Assembly: GCF_000798815.1 (NCBI RefSeq)
Contig: NZ_JTLD01000017.1
Span: 46,409-110,408, forward strand
DNA from: Alistipes sp. ZOR0009
Lineage (GTDB): Bacteria > Bacteroidota > Bacteroidia > Bacteroidales > ZOR0009
Direction: 5' to 3'
DNA length: 64,000 nucleotides
Made by a program: the position numbers and the translations under genes
The notes under the pieces: model-generated
Seen by the model: only the letters and a program-made list of their open reading frames with translations
Told to the model about the DNA's origin: nothing
The model's database searches: none
Part shown: positions 1 through 8,770 of the stretch, piece by piece
Numbering within the stretch: the first letter of the stretch is position 1
Layout of the letters: the number at the start of each line of letters is the position of its first letter

Positions 1-1173
1 CTACCATAAAAGAATAAAGCAAAAATAGTAAACAAATGGAGAAAGAAGTAGCGGGTTTCCAAAACTACTTAGCATGATTATTAAAAAGCATAATTTTCTA
101 ATTTTACTAAAATTATTAGCATATTTATTTTCATAAAACATAAAAAATATAGATATTGAAAATAGGAGAAATATTATTCCATATTGTGCAAAAAAATCGA
201 ACCAAAATGAATGACCTCCCACTAAATCATACTTTCTGTAGTCTTGTGGTCCAACCCCCATTATCGGATTTTTTTTAAATGTGTTTATGCTATTTATTGT
301 AAGCTTTCCTCTTTCTGTTTCATCCCCTTCAATTAGCCCTTTATTTGAGACGCCATTAGTCATTCGTTCAAATTTTTCGATCACATACATAAATGTTTCA
401 TTTTTACTTATGCTATTAAAAGAAGTAACAGTAGCAATTGAGATAATTGTTATTATTGTTAGTATTTTTAGTCCATTTTTTTTAATGTTATATGTTGCAT
501 AAATTAGCATTATAAGAAGTAGGTTGAGAAAAGCAGCAAAGTAGGTACTCATAAGAACAACAATCAAAATGACCACTACTGATGAAAATATAATTAATTT
601 TTTAAAAAGAGAATTTTCTCTGATTTTTATAAATTCGAGTATAAATGGCACTAAAACAGCTTGCAGCATATAATAAGAGTAGTTACAGATACCAGATAAC
701 CTTGCAAATGTTATTTCCTCATCAGTTGCTTCTCCAGACGTAATTCGTCGGCTAATCCATACATTATCATCAAAAAGATTTGGGAGAGAAATTATGCAGT
801 TTGCTAGATTTATTATAATAAAAAACCAAGTTATATTTTTTTTTAAGTTTGGGGTTAGTTGTGATGTTATTCCTATAAAATACATTCCTATAAAACTGCA
901 GAAAAAAAAGATATGGCCTAATTTGACATTTGTATCACTAAATATTATATTTATTAAAGCAATTATAAAAAATATAAGATATAAAAATATTGATTTTGAA
1001 TGTTTTTTTAAAATTATTAATAATGCATTAGGGTGCTTTATAGAGGTCAATAATGTTATAAAAACAATTATTGCTGCAACTATGTAGCCAATGTAAGTTG
1101 ATAGTAAAAAATAGGGTGTACAGCAAACAATAGCAAGTAGTAAGTGGGAAAATAAAATAACCCTATTAGTCAT
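1..1173 (-). CDS. Wzy/O-antigen ligase-like membrane protein
   Basis: A 390-residue, almost wholly hydrophobic protein with about ten membrane segments. The hallmark is near the C-terminus: NPIMGVGPQDYRKY, then GGHSFWFDFFAQYGI, which matches the conserved loop of the Wzy_C/O-antigen ligase family (Gly-rich turn followed by the H-[NS] motif). Such proteins polymerise lipid-linked repeat units in the periplasm or ligate the polymer to lipid A; the sequence does not separate the two. The TAG stop lies exactly at bases 1-3, so the gene is complete. Its start overlaps the end of the upstream glycosyltransferase gene by 8 bases, so the two are translationally linked. Extremely AT-rich: bases 961-1020 hold only 4 G/C. 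Confidence 0.8.
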   Translation of the reverse strand: MTNRVILFSHLLLAIVCCTPYFLLSTYIGYIVAAIIVFITLLTSIKHPNALLIILKKHSKSIFLYLIFFIIALINIIFSDTNVKLGHIFFFCSFIGMYFIGITSQLTPNLKKNITWFFIIINLANCIISLPNLFDDNVWISRRITSGEATDEEITFARLSGICNYSYYMLQAVLVPFILEFIKIRENSLFKKLIIFSSVVVILIVVLMSTYFAAFLNLLLIMLIYATYNIKKNGLKILTIITIISIATVTSFNSISKNETFMYVIEKFERMTNGVSNKGLIEGDETERGKLTINSINTFKKNPIMGVGPQDYRKYDLVGGHSFWFDFFAQYGIIFLLFSISIFFMFYENKYANNFSKIRKLCFLIIMLSSFGNPLLLSPFVYYFCFILLW

Positions 1174-2287
1174 TGTAGCAGTAAAGATTTTTCCAACTGT
1201 GAATACTTACATTCCAATGACAGAGCTCAAATACTGCTTTGTGGTTGATTTTTTGTTGTTCAGAAGATAGTGTACAACTACTCAAGGTGTGTTCCAGTTC
1301 ATTTGAGAGTTTATCTAATGAGTTTATTTCGAAGTAGGTAGCACCCTTATCTTTTAATATATTGTAGTTTAACCAAGCACCTGTTATGACAGAGTTTCCA
1401 CAGTATATATGTTCTGTCATAGTTGCGCTGAATTGATCTGTGTTTTGCAGTTGAATGAAAATGTCGGTAGCAATTGTGTATTTGCTGAATTCGATCATAG
1501 AGAGTAAGTTTGGTAGTATTAAGTAATTCAACTGTGTACATTGCAGAATGGAGGATATTTTACTTATTCGTTCAGTTGGTCCATAAGTTAGGGGGAATAT
1601 AAAGATGTAGCGACTAATCACAGTACTATCAATTTTTTGAAGAGCATTTATTATTGCCTCATGGTTTTGGTTAGCACTTCTGTTGTATCCTACCATAATA
1701 GTTTTTTTATCTAACGGAATTTCGAGTAATTTTTTGTAATTATTTTTATCTCCTTTTTTAAGGAGTGTATCTATATTGTCTATATTTCTTAAACCAAATC
1801 TTGTAATTCTAATTTTATGACTATTAAGCCCTTTTTCTACAAGAACATTTTTTAAATTATCATTGGTAATTGACACAATATCAACTTTTTTCCAAAATAA
1901 TATTTTGAGATATATCTCAATTTTTTTAGCATGGTAAAAATCACTACCCCAAATGGTACTTACTATTTTAATCTTATATAGTCGGCAGAAGGGTATAAGA
2001 AAGATATAAAAACTGTATGTAAAATGGAAGTGAATAATATTATATTTTCTTCCTTTTAAAATAATAAGTAGCAGTATATATATATAGTAAGTAAAAAAGG
2101 GATGGATTATTTTTTTTATCCATTTAGGAAAGTAAGTAGATATATTATAGGATCTACTTATGCTATTGTAACTTTTTTCTACCGATGTGTAGGAGCAGTA
2201 GTCTATATTAATATTATTAAATTCTTTATTAGAATATAAGTCCTTTAATAATATATGATTACAATCACCTATTACTAAAACATTCAT
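1166..2287 (-). CDS. GT-B glycosyltransferase of the polysaccharide locus
   Basis: 373 residues. The N-terminal half has a Rossmann-like start (MNVLVIGDCNHILLKDLY) and an amphipathic helix-rich stretch for membrane contact. The C-terminal half has IMVGYNRSANQNHEAIINAL, IFPLTYG and TEHIYCGNSVITG, an arrangement reminiscent of GT4 or GT56 (WecF-like Fuc4NAc transferase) enzymes. The role is therefore transfer of a sugar from a nucleotide donor to the lipid-linked repeat unit on the cytoplasmic face. The donor cannot be read from sequence. It lies 2 bases after the wzx stop and overlaps the wzy-like gene, inside the AT-rich block. Confidence 0.75.
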   Translation of the reverse strand: MNVLVIGDCNHILLKDLYSNKEFNNINIDYCSYTSVEKSYNSISRSYNISTYFPKWIKKIIHPFFTYYIYILLLIILKGRKYNIIHFHFTYSFYIFLIPFCRLYKIKIVSTIWGSDFYHAKKIEIYLKILFWKKVDIVSITNDNLKNVLVEKGLNSHKIRITRFGLRNIDNIDTLLKKGDKNNYKKLLEIPLDKKTIMVGYNRSANQNHEAIINALQKIDSTVISRYIFIFPLTYGPTERISKISSILQCTQLNYLILPNLLSMIEFSKYTIATDIFIQLQNTDQFSATMTEHIYCGNSVITGAWLNYNILKDKGATYFEINSLDKLSNELEHTLSSCTLSSEQQKINHKAVFELCHWNVSIHSWKNLYCYND

Positions 2288-2289
2288 CT

Positions 2290-3543
2290 TTATTTTATTT
2301 TTTTTAGTAGATAAAAACTACTAATTATACCACTAGACCAAACTATGATACTGCTTGAAATTGCCGCACCTTTAATTCCATAATAATAGGTAAATAATAC
2401 GCTAGATATAATATTTATAATTAAAAATATATAACTCATATTTGCATTAAATCTTGCGAATCCAATGGCGCTTAGTATATTACCAGCTGGTATTCGAAGT
2501 AAAAAAGAACCAATCATTCCAACAGTATATATGTTTAGTATTGCTACAGAATTATTGTATATAGAGCCAAATAGTAGTTGAATAATATCGTTGCTAAAAA
2601 TGAATATCAGTAAACCCAGAACTAGGGATATTGGTACAAAAATTGTTAGATATCGTTTTATATATAATCTAGTAAATCCTTTTTTATTTCCATTTTCGCT
2701 TATATGTACAAAATCTGCTAAAAAATAAGTAGATGGTATAAAAAGTAAATTAGTAGGAATTAATGTTCCTATAGTATATATTGCTATTAATGCTGTGTTT
2801 TTAACAAAATATCCTACAATAATTATATCTATTACAAGACTAAGTTGGTTAGCAACACTTCCAAAACTAAGATGTCTTCCAAATTTTTCTAATTCTTTTG
2901 TTGTACTAGTTTCTATTGTCTTATTTGGTATTCTTCTTATTATTGATGGATCAAATAGCAATAAGGTGATTAATGGTGCAATTACAATTCCTATAATGTA
3001 TCCAATTCCATTCCAAATATATCCGCATAAAAGTGATAGTATTAAACTTACAATACTAAAAATTACAAGCAGTTTTGCATATCTTTGGTTATTATTGGAA
3101 ACGCGTATATATGACGAATATACTTCGAAAAAAAAGTACGTTATTATGTAAAAAGCATAAGCTAAAAAGTAATATAAACTTGATTTAACTTCCGAAGAAA
3201 AAAATACACTTAATATTGCAAATGTTATAGTTATAAATATAGAAAATTTGAAACCCTTTTTAATTGAAAAAAGATATAGCTTCTTTTTATAGTGTCCATT
3301 TTTTTTGTAACTACCATATCTTAAAAGTGCTTGTCCAATACCTAAGCCTACTAATGGCATAAATACTAATATATGGCTTCGCACAAAGTTAATGATGCCG
3401 ACAACGTTTTGATCTAAAATTCTTACAATTAGGATGGAACCAATAAACGCAAATATTTTAGACAAAAGTGTTGATAGGAATACAGAAAAACCTCCTCTTT
3501 TTATAAAATTATTAGAGAGTAACCTTTTTAATAAGATACTCAT
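2290..3543 (-). CDS. Wzx-type polysaccharide flippase (AT-rich copy)
   Basis: 417 residues with about 12 hydrophobic segments and the N-terminal signature of the MOP/PST family (KRGGFSVFLSTLLSKIFAFIG, then ILDQNVVGIINF). Flippases of this type move lipid-linked oligosaccharide units from the cytoplasmic to the periplasmic face for Wzy polymerisation. It sits 1 base downstream of wecB and 2 bases upstream of the glycosyltransferase, so it belongs to the same leftward operon. It is very AT-rich compared with wecB and wecC, suggesting that wzx, the glycosyltransferase and wzy came in as one cassette. A second flippase gene lies at 8771-10225. Confidence 0.85.
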   Translation of the reverse strand: MSILLKRLLSNNFIKRGGFSVFLSTLLSKIFAFIGSILIVRILDQNVVGIINFVRSHILVFMPLVGLGIGQALLRYGSYKKNGHYKKKLYLFSIKKGFKFSIFITITFAILSVFFSSEVKSSLYYFLAYAFYIITYFFFEVYSSYIRVSNNNQRYAKLLVIFSIVSLILSLLCGYIWNGIGYIIGIVIAPLITLLLFDPSIIRRIPNKTIETSTTKELEKFGRHLSFGSVANQLSLVIDIIIVGYFVKNTALIAIYTIGTLIPTNLLFIPSTYFLADFVHISENGNKKGFTRLYIKRYLTIFVPISLVLGLLIFIFSNDIIQLLFGSIYNNSVAILNIYTVGMIGSFLLRIPAGNILSAIGFARFNANMSYIFLIINIISSVLFTYYYGIKGAAISSSIIVWSSGIISSFYLLKKIK

Positions 3544-3544
3544 T

Positions 3545-4723
3545 TTAATTATTAAAATGTTTATTTATAATTGTTTGTACTATTATAGTGGATGCATCTC
3601 CATTACCAAATGGATTTTTTTTACCACTCATACTCGTGTATAGTTCTTTGTAATTTAGCAACTCCGATGTTTCTTTAATAATTGAATTGGTACAGGAGCC
3701 AACTAGTTTTACTACGCCGGCTTCGAGTGCTTCTGGTCTTTCGGTGGTGTCACGCATCACTAAAACGGGTTTGCCTAAACCAGGAGCTTCTTCTTGAATA
3801 CCACCACTATCTGTTAATATTAAGTAGGATAAGTTCATGAGATACACGAAGGGTAAGTATTCAAGCGGATCTATAAAAAAGATGTTTGAATATTCATGTT
3901 GTTTTTCTCCAAATATTTCGGCAATTGGTTTTCTTACGTTTGGATTTAGGTGCATCGGGTAAACAAAATCTACTTTTGGGAATATTTCTGCTAATTTTTT
4001 TATAGCTTCACATATACTCAAAAATCCTGTTCCAAAATTTTCTCTTCTATGACCAGTAATGAGTACCATTTTGCGATTTCCGTTAATCCATTTGGTAAAT
4101 TTTGATTCGTTTATTCCTGACTTAATCAGTTGTAATTCAATATTTTTTTCTAGGGAACTATTTCTATTAATTTTATCAAGAACATATATAAGAGCATCAA
4201 TAACTGTATTTCCAGTTACAGATATTTTTGAAGGGTCTATCCCTTCGTTTATAAGATTTTGCTTGGATTTTTCGGTTGGGGCAAAGTGGAAAGTTGCTAT
4301 TCTACTAGTTATTTGTCGGTTAACCTCTTCCGGCCAAGGGCTATAGATGTTGTGAGTCCTTAGACCTGCTTCTATATGACCAACAGGTATTTGCTGGTAG
4401 AATGCCGCAAGTGCAGCAGCGGTAGAAGAGGAGGTGTCTCCGTGTACTAGAACTAGATTTGGTTTAGCATCATTTAAAACATCTCGCATTCCAGTAAGCA
4501 CTAGGCTTGTAACATCATACAAATCTTGCCCTTGCTTCATTATATTTAAGTCGTAATCGGGCTTGATTTCGAATAGGTTAAGAACCTGATCGAGCATTTC
4601 TCGGTGTTGCCCTGTTACGCAAACTATGGTTTTTAATTCACTGCTTTTTTGTAGTTCCTTAATAAGCGGAGCCATTTTTATTGCTTCGGGTCTAGTTCCG
4701 AAAACAAGCATAACTTTTTTCAT
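3545..4723 (-). CDS. wecB: UDP-N-acetylglucosamine 2-epimerase (non-hydrolysing)
   Basis: Interconverts UDP-GlcNAc and UDP-ManNAc in the cytoplasm. The start at 4723 gives MKKVMLVFGTRPEAIKMAPL, the classic N-terminus with the GTRPEAIK motif. An 11-residue upstream extension (start 4756) would overlap wecC and has no family support. Further family motifs are VHGDTSSS, GHIEAGLRT, ITGHRREN, YLILTDSGGIQEEAPGLGKPVLV and RDTTERPEAL. The length of 392 residues is normal. It follows wecC with a 4-base gap, so the pair makes UDP-ManNAcA for the polysaccharide repeat unit. Confidence 0.95.
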   Translation of the reverse strand: MKKVMLVFGTRPEAIKMAPLIKELQKSSELKTIVCVTGQHREMLDQVLNLFEIKPDYDLNIMKQGQDLYDVTSLVLTGMRDVLNDAKPNLVLVHGDTSSSTAAALAAFYQQIPVGHIEAGLRTHNIYSPWPEEVNRQITSRIATFHFAPTEKSKQNLINEGIDPSKISVTGNTVIDALIYVLDKINRNSSLEKNIELQLIKSGINESKFTKWINGNRKMVLITGHRRENFGTGFLSICEAIKKLAEIFPKVDFVYPMHLNPNVRKPIAEIFGEKQHEYSNIFFIDPLEYLPFVYLMNLSYLILTDSGGIQEEAPGLGKPVLVMRDTTERPEALEAGVVKLVGSCTNSIIKETSELLNYKELYTSMSGKKNPFGNGDASTIIVQTIINKHFNN

Positions 4724-4727
4724 TACA

Positions 4728-5933
4728 TTAGTTGTTAAAAACTCCACAGAAATCAATAATTAAGGTGTCTGCTTTAGGTTTAAGAGTTTTGAATTGGTTG
4801 TGAGCAACAAGAAATACAACTATATCTGCTGTTTCGTAAGCTGTCTGATAGTTAGTTAGTTTGAACACCTTGTGTTCTTTCACGTTAGGTTCTACAATCA
4901 TAATTTCGTCATTGTTGAACCTTTGCATTATTTTTTGAGCAATATACTTTGCAGGACTTTCTCTAAGATCGTCGATATTGGGTTTAAACGCAAGTCCCAT
5001 TATAGCGACTTTAGGTTCTCTACCATGCTGCAGTTTATATTCTAGCATAGAAGAGCATACTTTTTCTGCACACCAAAATGCTTTATAGTTGTTTATTTCT
5101 CTAGCAGTACTTATCAGCCTAGATTCCAATGGATAATCAGACGTAATAAAGTATGGGTCAACAGCAATGCAATGTCCACCAACACCAGATCCTGGTTGCA
5201 ATATATTTACTCGTGGGTGCTTATTTGCCAACTTTATCAGCTCCCAAACGTCTATGCCAGCCTTGCTACAGATAAGTGATAATTCGTTGGCAAAGGCAAT
5301 TTGTACATCCCTGGATGAATTTTCCGTTAGTTTGCACATTTCGGCTGTTTTGGCGTTAGTTTTATGTAGGTTCCCTTCTACAAACTTTGCATAAAATTCA
5401 ACAGCCTTATTAGTAGATTCTTCATTGATACCACCAATAACACGATCGTTATTAACTAGTTCATGCAGGATATTGCCAGGAAGAACACGCTCGGGACAGT
5501 AGGCTATGAATAGTTTATCATTAAGTTCAGGGCGTTCGCTAAATATTAAATTAGCCACCTTTTCGGTTGTTCCGACTGGTGATGTTGATTCTATGATGAA
5601 GAGGTTTCCTTCCTTTAATAAAGGTAAAACAGATCTTGTGGCTGCTTCTATAAAGGATGTATCGGGTTCATGGTTTCCCTTAAAAGGAGTAGGGACTACT
5701 ACCACAAAAGTATCGCTCTCTTCTGGTTTTGTGGAGGCTCTAAGGAATCCATTTTTTACGACATCTTTAACCAATAGGTCTAAATCTGGCTCTATAATGT
5801 GGATTAGTCCTTTGTTAATAGTTTGAACAACGTCTGGGTTTATGTCTACGCCAACAACGTGATGTCCCTTGCCTGCAAGAGTTGCAGCAGTTGGTAGCCC
5901 TATATACCCAAGGCCTAAGAATAACGATTTCAT
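4728..5933 (-). CDS. wecC: UDP-N-acetyl-D-mannosamine dehydrogenase
   Basis: Oxidises UDP-ManNAc to UDP-ManNAcA with two NAD+ turnovers. The 401 residues hold an N-terminal NAD-binding motif (GLGYIGLPTAATLA), the central LTENSSRDVQIAFANEL helix and the active-site loop GSGVGGHCIAVDPYF with catalytic Cys255. The C-terminal UDP-binding domain contains GLAFKPNIDDLRESPA. This matches WecC better than UDP-glucose dehydrogenases, and the adjacent wecB confirms the substrate. The gene follows the 5991-7523 lipoprotein gene by 57 bases with no terminator seen between them. Confidence 0.93.
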   Translation of the reverse strand: MKSLFLGLGYIGLPTAATLAGKGHHVVGVDINPDVVQTINKGLIHIIEPDLDLLVKDVVKNGFLRASTKPEESDTFVVVVPTPFKGNHEPDTSFIEAATRSVLPLLKEGNLFIIESTSPVGTTEKVANLIFSERPELNDKLFIAYCPERVLPGNILHELVNNDRVIGGINEESTNKAVEFYAKFVEGNLHKTNAKTAEMCKLTENSSRDVQIAFANELSLICSKAGIDVWELIKLANKHPRVNILQPGSGVGGHCIAVDPYFITSDYPLESRLISTAREINNYKAFWCAEKVCSSMLEYKLQHGREPKVAIMGLAFKPNIDDLRESPAKYIAQKIMQRFNNDEIMIVEPNVKEHKVFKLTNYQTAYETADIVVFLVAHNQFKTLKPKADTLIIDFCGVFNN

Positions 5934-5990
5934 TTGTAAACTGTAAAAGTGTTCGATAATAGGATAGAGATTAAGAAGTAGTAAATAAAA

Positions 5991-7523
5991 TTACAATCTC
6001 TTACCTGTGCCCATGTCTAAGTTTTTTATGGTTGATTGGCTGGTTAATGCACTAATTTTAAAATCATTACTTGAAATAGGAATACGAGCAGGTGTTAAAG
6101 GAAAGTTCAAGGTGGTTTTGAAACCGGATCCTGAGTTTACAATCAAAACAGAGCGTAAATCGTACGTCCATAAATCTATAGTTGAGTACAGTTCTGGTTG
6201 TGTTACTAAATTATAGGGTGTAACAATCTTAACTGTAGGCCTTATCATATAGCCATATCCTTTGTCAGTAACAATGAGTTGTGTTAGTTGGTTTTTTTCC
6301 AATACAGGGGTAATTTGTGCAGTTCTTTTAGATGTAACTAGCGCAGCTTTGATATAAGAAGTGGTTGTACTGTAGCCTTTCCCTTTGTTGATAATCGTTA
6401 CGCCCTCTACTTCTCCTGTTGTAGCGTTCCAAACCGCATCTAAAATGGCACCTTCGCCAGTATTTCTAATGTTTACAAATGGCTTGTGCGTATATTTTCC
6501 TTTTTTTGTCACGTTAATGGAGGTAACTCCTCCTTCAGCATCGGTTTCAAAGCTAAAGGAAGCCTCACTTAAAATGTAACCAACTAGCGCTGTAGGCTCA
6601 TCAACTTTCACATATATAGGTTTAACGTCGGGTATTGGACTAGGCTCTGTATTGCTACTAAATATAATGGGTACCGTATATTCTCCAGGTTTAAAAGAAC
6701 CGTCAACGGGGTCGTTTTCCAAATATAACTTTTGGTTAGTTTGGTAGTCGGCAACGCTTAGCTTAATGGGTAACCCATTAAGCGCTGCTGGTACTTGCAG
6801 CGTATAGTTTCCTTGCGCATCTGTTTGAGTCGATATTGTTGCATCTTGGAAAGCAAATTTTATTATTCTACCGGCATTGGAGTTGGTTGTTCCCTGTGTT
6901 GGGGTGATATATCTGCTTACGAAATCAGGGTCATCTACATCCACTTTGGCGGTAACTGTAACGTTTGGTGCAGGTTCTGGAACTGTGTTGGTGAGATCTA
7001 GTTCGGCTGTAACTTTTCCGGTGATGGTGGCTGCTCCTGGTGCCGCTATTGGGAACATGGGTACCATCGTGCTAGCATATCTAACGGTATTCACCATTTG
7101 TCCTTGGGATAGGTTTATTAGGTTGTCTGCCGGTGTTAAATCAGCAACGTAGTCAACCTCAGCATGATCTTTTAACTTTACATTTACTGCGGCGGTTCCT
7201 ATTCTCATATCAGGGAAGATGGCAAAACCATTGGCATCGGTAATGGCGGTGTATACCTTGTTGTTTTGGTATATGGTTACATTAGCATTTTCTATGCTCA
7301 TCTTCGATTTTAGTATAGATGAGTTAGCTGTAGAAACAATTTTAACGGTATACTTGATTACTCCTCCTCTTTTAAGTAGAGAATCAGCAGTTGCTAGCTG
7401 ATTTTTTAAAATTTCTTCTTCTGTAGTATCTTTATTGCAAGATGCTAGTCCAAATCCAACGCTGAGTAAGGTAACGATAACAAAGATTATTCTATTCATA
7501 AACAGCTTTTTGATGGTTTTCAT
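5991..7523 (-). CDS. Lipoprotein with carboxypeptidase-regulatory-like repeats
   Basis: 510 residues. The N-terminus has a basic stretch, a hydrophobic segment and the lipobox GLASC, giving lipid-modified Cys29; an alternative start is Met9. The following residues (CNKDTTEEE) are acidic, as is common for Bacteroidota lipoproteins. Two regions, about 50-130 and 165-290, look like peptidase-regulatory/Ig-like beta-sandwich modules (ENANVTIYQNNKVYTAITDANGFAIFP-type strands and TQTDAQGNYTLQVPA). The C-terminal part is beta-rich with repeated G-x-G-Y/KGYGY motifs. Function unknown. It is the first gene of the leftward operon and is preceded by a 350-base leader, so it is probably linked to surface polysaccharide assembly. 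Confidence 0.7.
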   Translation of the reverse strand: MKTIKKLFMNRIIFVIVTLLSVGFGLASCNKDTTEEEILKNQLATADSLLKRGGVIKYTVKIVSTANSSILKSKMSIENANVTIYQNNKVYTAITDANGFAIFPDMRIGTAAVNVKLKDHAEVDYVADLTPADNLINLSQGQMVNTVRYASTMVPMFPIAAPGAATITGKVTAELDLTNTVPEPAPNVTVTAKVDVDDPDFVSRYITPTQGTTNSNAGRIIKFAFQDATISTQTDAQGNYTLQVPAALNGLPIKLSVADYQTNQKLYLENDPVDGSFKPGEYTVPIIFSSNTEPSPIPDVKPIYVKVDEPTALVGYILSEASFSFETDAEGGVTSINVTKKGKYTHKPFVNIRNTGEGAILDAVWNATTGEVEGVTIINKGKGYSTTTSYIKAALVTSKRTAQITPVLEKNQLTQLIVTDKGYGYMIRPTVKIVTPYNLVTQPELYSTIDLWTYDLRSVLIVNSGSGFKTTLNFPLTPARIPISSNDFKISALTSQSTIKNLDMGTGKRL

Positions 7524-8055
7524 GGTAGTTAAAAGCTTTTTTGGGTAATAAGCTACTAAAATATAAAATTAACACACAGTATTAAAATAAATTTAGTGAT
7601 TGTACTTGTTGGCACTCTTTTTTGATTTTTTCAAACAGCGATTATGCGTTTTATATTTTTTTGTAGGTATAATTGAGGATAATTGTTAGACCTGTTTTAT
7701 CAGGTATGCTTTATTGCTTGCAACACTAAATTTATAAAATTTAACAAAAGCAAAGCCACATCAATCACAAGTATTCCATTTTAAATGGTTGATTGATAGT
7801 GTTTAGTATTAAAAATATAAAAGGGGGATTTTTCGCAACAGCCAGATGCGGTCTAAAATGTCCCTTCCAACCGTGCAAAAGTAAAGGTCTATTTTTAAAT
7901 TACAAGTTGGTTTAGCTTAATAACTTGATTATAAGTGTTAAAATTAACTTGTTAGGTTTAATGTGGTATTATTTTTTGCTTTAAATTTGCTGTAAAATGC
8001 TGTAAGTAGTATTGAGGGGGCCTTTTTTCTAAATTTATTTGTATGGCTATAGTAT
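7524..8055 (-). other. Long structured leader of the leftward polysaccharide operon
   Basis: This 532-base gap has no coding ORF of useful size. It holds a promoter (7876-7905), then about 345 bases of untranslated leader on the minus strand. Three hairpins can be drawn. The first is promoter-proximal, with arms AAGGGA (7866-7861) and TCCCCCTT (7828-7821) followed by the T-rich tract TTATATTTTT. The second joins ATCAATCA (7760-7767) to TGATTGAT (7790-7797) around CCATTT/AAATGG. The third joins ACCTG (7690-7694) to CAGGT (7701-7705). A leader of this kind next to a UpxY-type gene is a plausible antitermination target; that role is inferred. Confidence 0.45.
7876..7905 (-). promoter_or_regulatory. 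Bacteroidota sigma promoter for the wec/wzx operon
   Basis: On the minus strand the -7 box is TACTTTTG (7883 to 7876). A TTG -33 element (7905 to 7903) is separated from it by exactly 19 bases, matching the phylum consensus. Transcription would start near 7870 and run into the 5991-7523 gene. Confidence 0.65.
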
Positions 8056-8571
8056 TTAGTCCACAACTTTGGCTTGTGTTTTGAAAACTTCTGCTTTTAC
8101 TACCCACCCAAACTGCTCTATTTTAAGCTGAAGCTTGTCTTTACCGAGTTTGGTAACCACTCCTCTTCTACCCTTTAGCACACCGTCCTTTATTTCAACG
8201 GTTTGGTTTTCTTCAAAGGAGAATTGATAGCCTTCAGTTTTAGAAAGGAACTTCTTTATATTATCTATTTCCTTATCAGACACCTCTGCAAACTTCCCTT
8301 CTATATAAAGATATCTGATAAGTCCTGGTGTATTACGTAGTGATTCGTAGATTTCGTGGGAGTTGGCTTTTACAAATATGTACGAAGTAAAAAGAGGTAT
8401 TTCTACGATTTTTATTCGATCGCTCCACCTACGAGAAGCCTTGGCAAGGGGTAAAAACACTGTATAACCTTGCTTTAGCAGCTTCTCATAAACCTGTTTT
8501 TCTGCTCTTGGGGTGGTGTAGCCAACAAGCCAGCGCTTTGTTAGATCTTTTTGGTCGCTATTTGGTGTCAA
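8056..8571 (-). CDS. UpxY-like NusG-family transcription antiterminator
   Basis: 171 residues. An N-terminal NusG (NGN) domain covers about residues 12-110 (KRWLVGYTTPRAEKQVYEKL, KASRRWSDRIKIVEIPLFTSYIFVKA, NTPGLIRYLYIEGKFAEVSD). A C-terminal KOW-type domain follows (VEIKDGVLKGRRGVVTKLGKDKLQL). Proteins of this class act locus-specifically on polysaccharide operons by suppressing termination in their leaders; UpxY of Bacteroides fragilis is the model. The reading frame has no upstream ATG before a stop, so the start is the TTG at 8571, which still keeps the whole NGN domain. No UpxZ partner is present. The gene reads toward the leader and operon at 7.9-1 kb. Confidence 0.85.
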   Translation of the reverse strand: MTPNSDQKDLTKRWLVGYTTPRAEKQVYEKLLKQGYTVFLPLAKASRRWSDRIKIVEIPLFTSYIFVKANSHEIYESLRNTPGLIRYLYIEGKFAEVSDKEIDNIKKFLSKTEGYQFSFEENQTVEIKDGVLKGRRGVVTKLGKDKLQLKIEQFGWVVKAEVFKTQAKVVD

Positions 8572-8770
8572 TACTCTGTTTTTAGTGATGGGACAAAATT
8601 AGTTGATTGTTTGCTATTTCTTCTGGAGAAGAATATATTTTGTTGTTAAATGGTGTAGTCCGATTTAAAGGTATTTATATGTTTTTATTGTGACTTTACT
8701 ACTCTGTAGGATATCATGATGTGCTACTTAATTCATTTTGCTACTTTTGCTTGTTAAATACACTACAAAA
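8572..8770. promoter_or_regulatory. Divergent intergenic region, upxY-like and second wzx
   Basis: Two -7-like boxes point away from each other. On the minus strand TAATTTTG (8601 to 8594) lies 23 bases before the TTG start of the antiterminator gene. On the plus strand TACTTTTG (8742-8749) lies 22 bases before the ATG of the flippase. Neither has a convincing TTG at the -33 position. The plus-strand box overlaps the alternative TTG start at 8738, which argues for the ATG at 8771. Confidence 0.35.

Noticed and set aside
1..1173. First gene truncated by the window edge
   Set aside because: The first three bases are the complement of a TAG stop in frame, so the coding sequence is complete.
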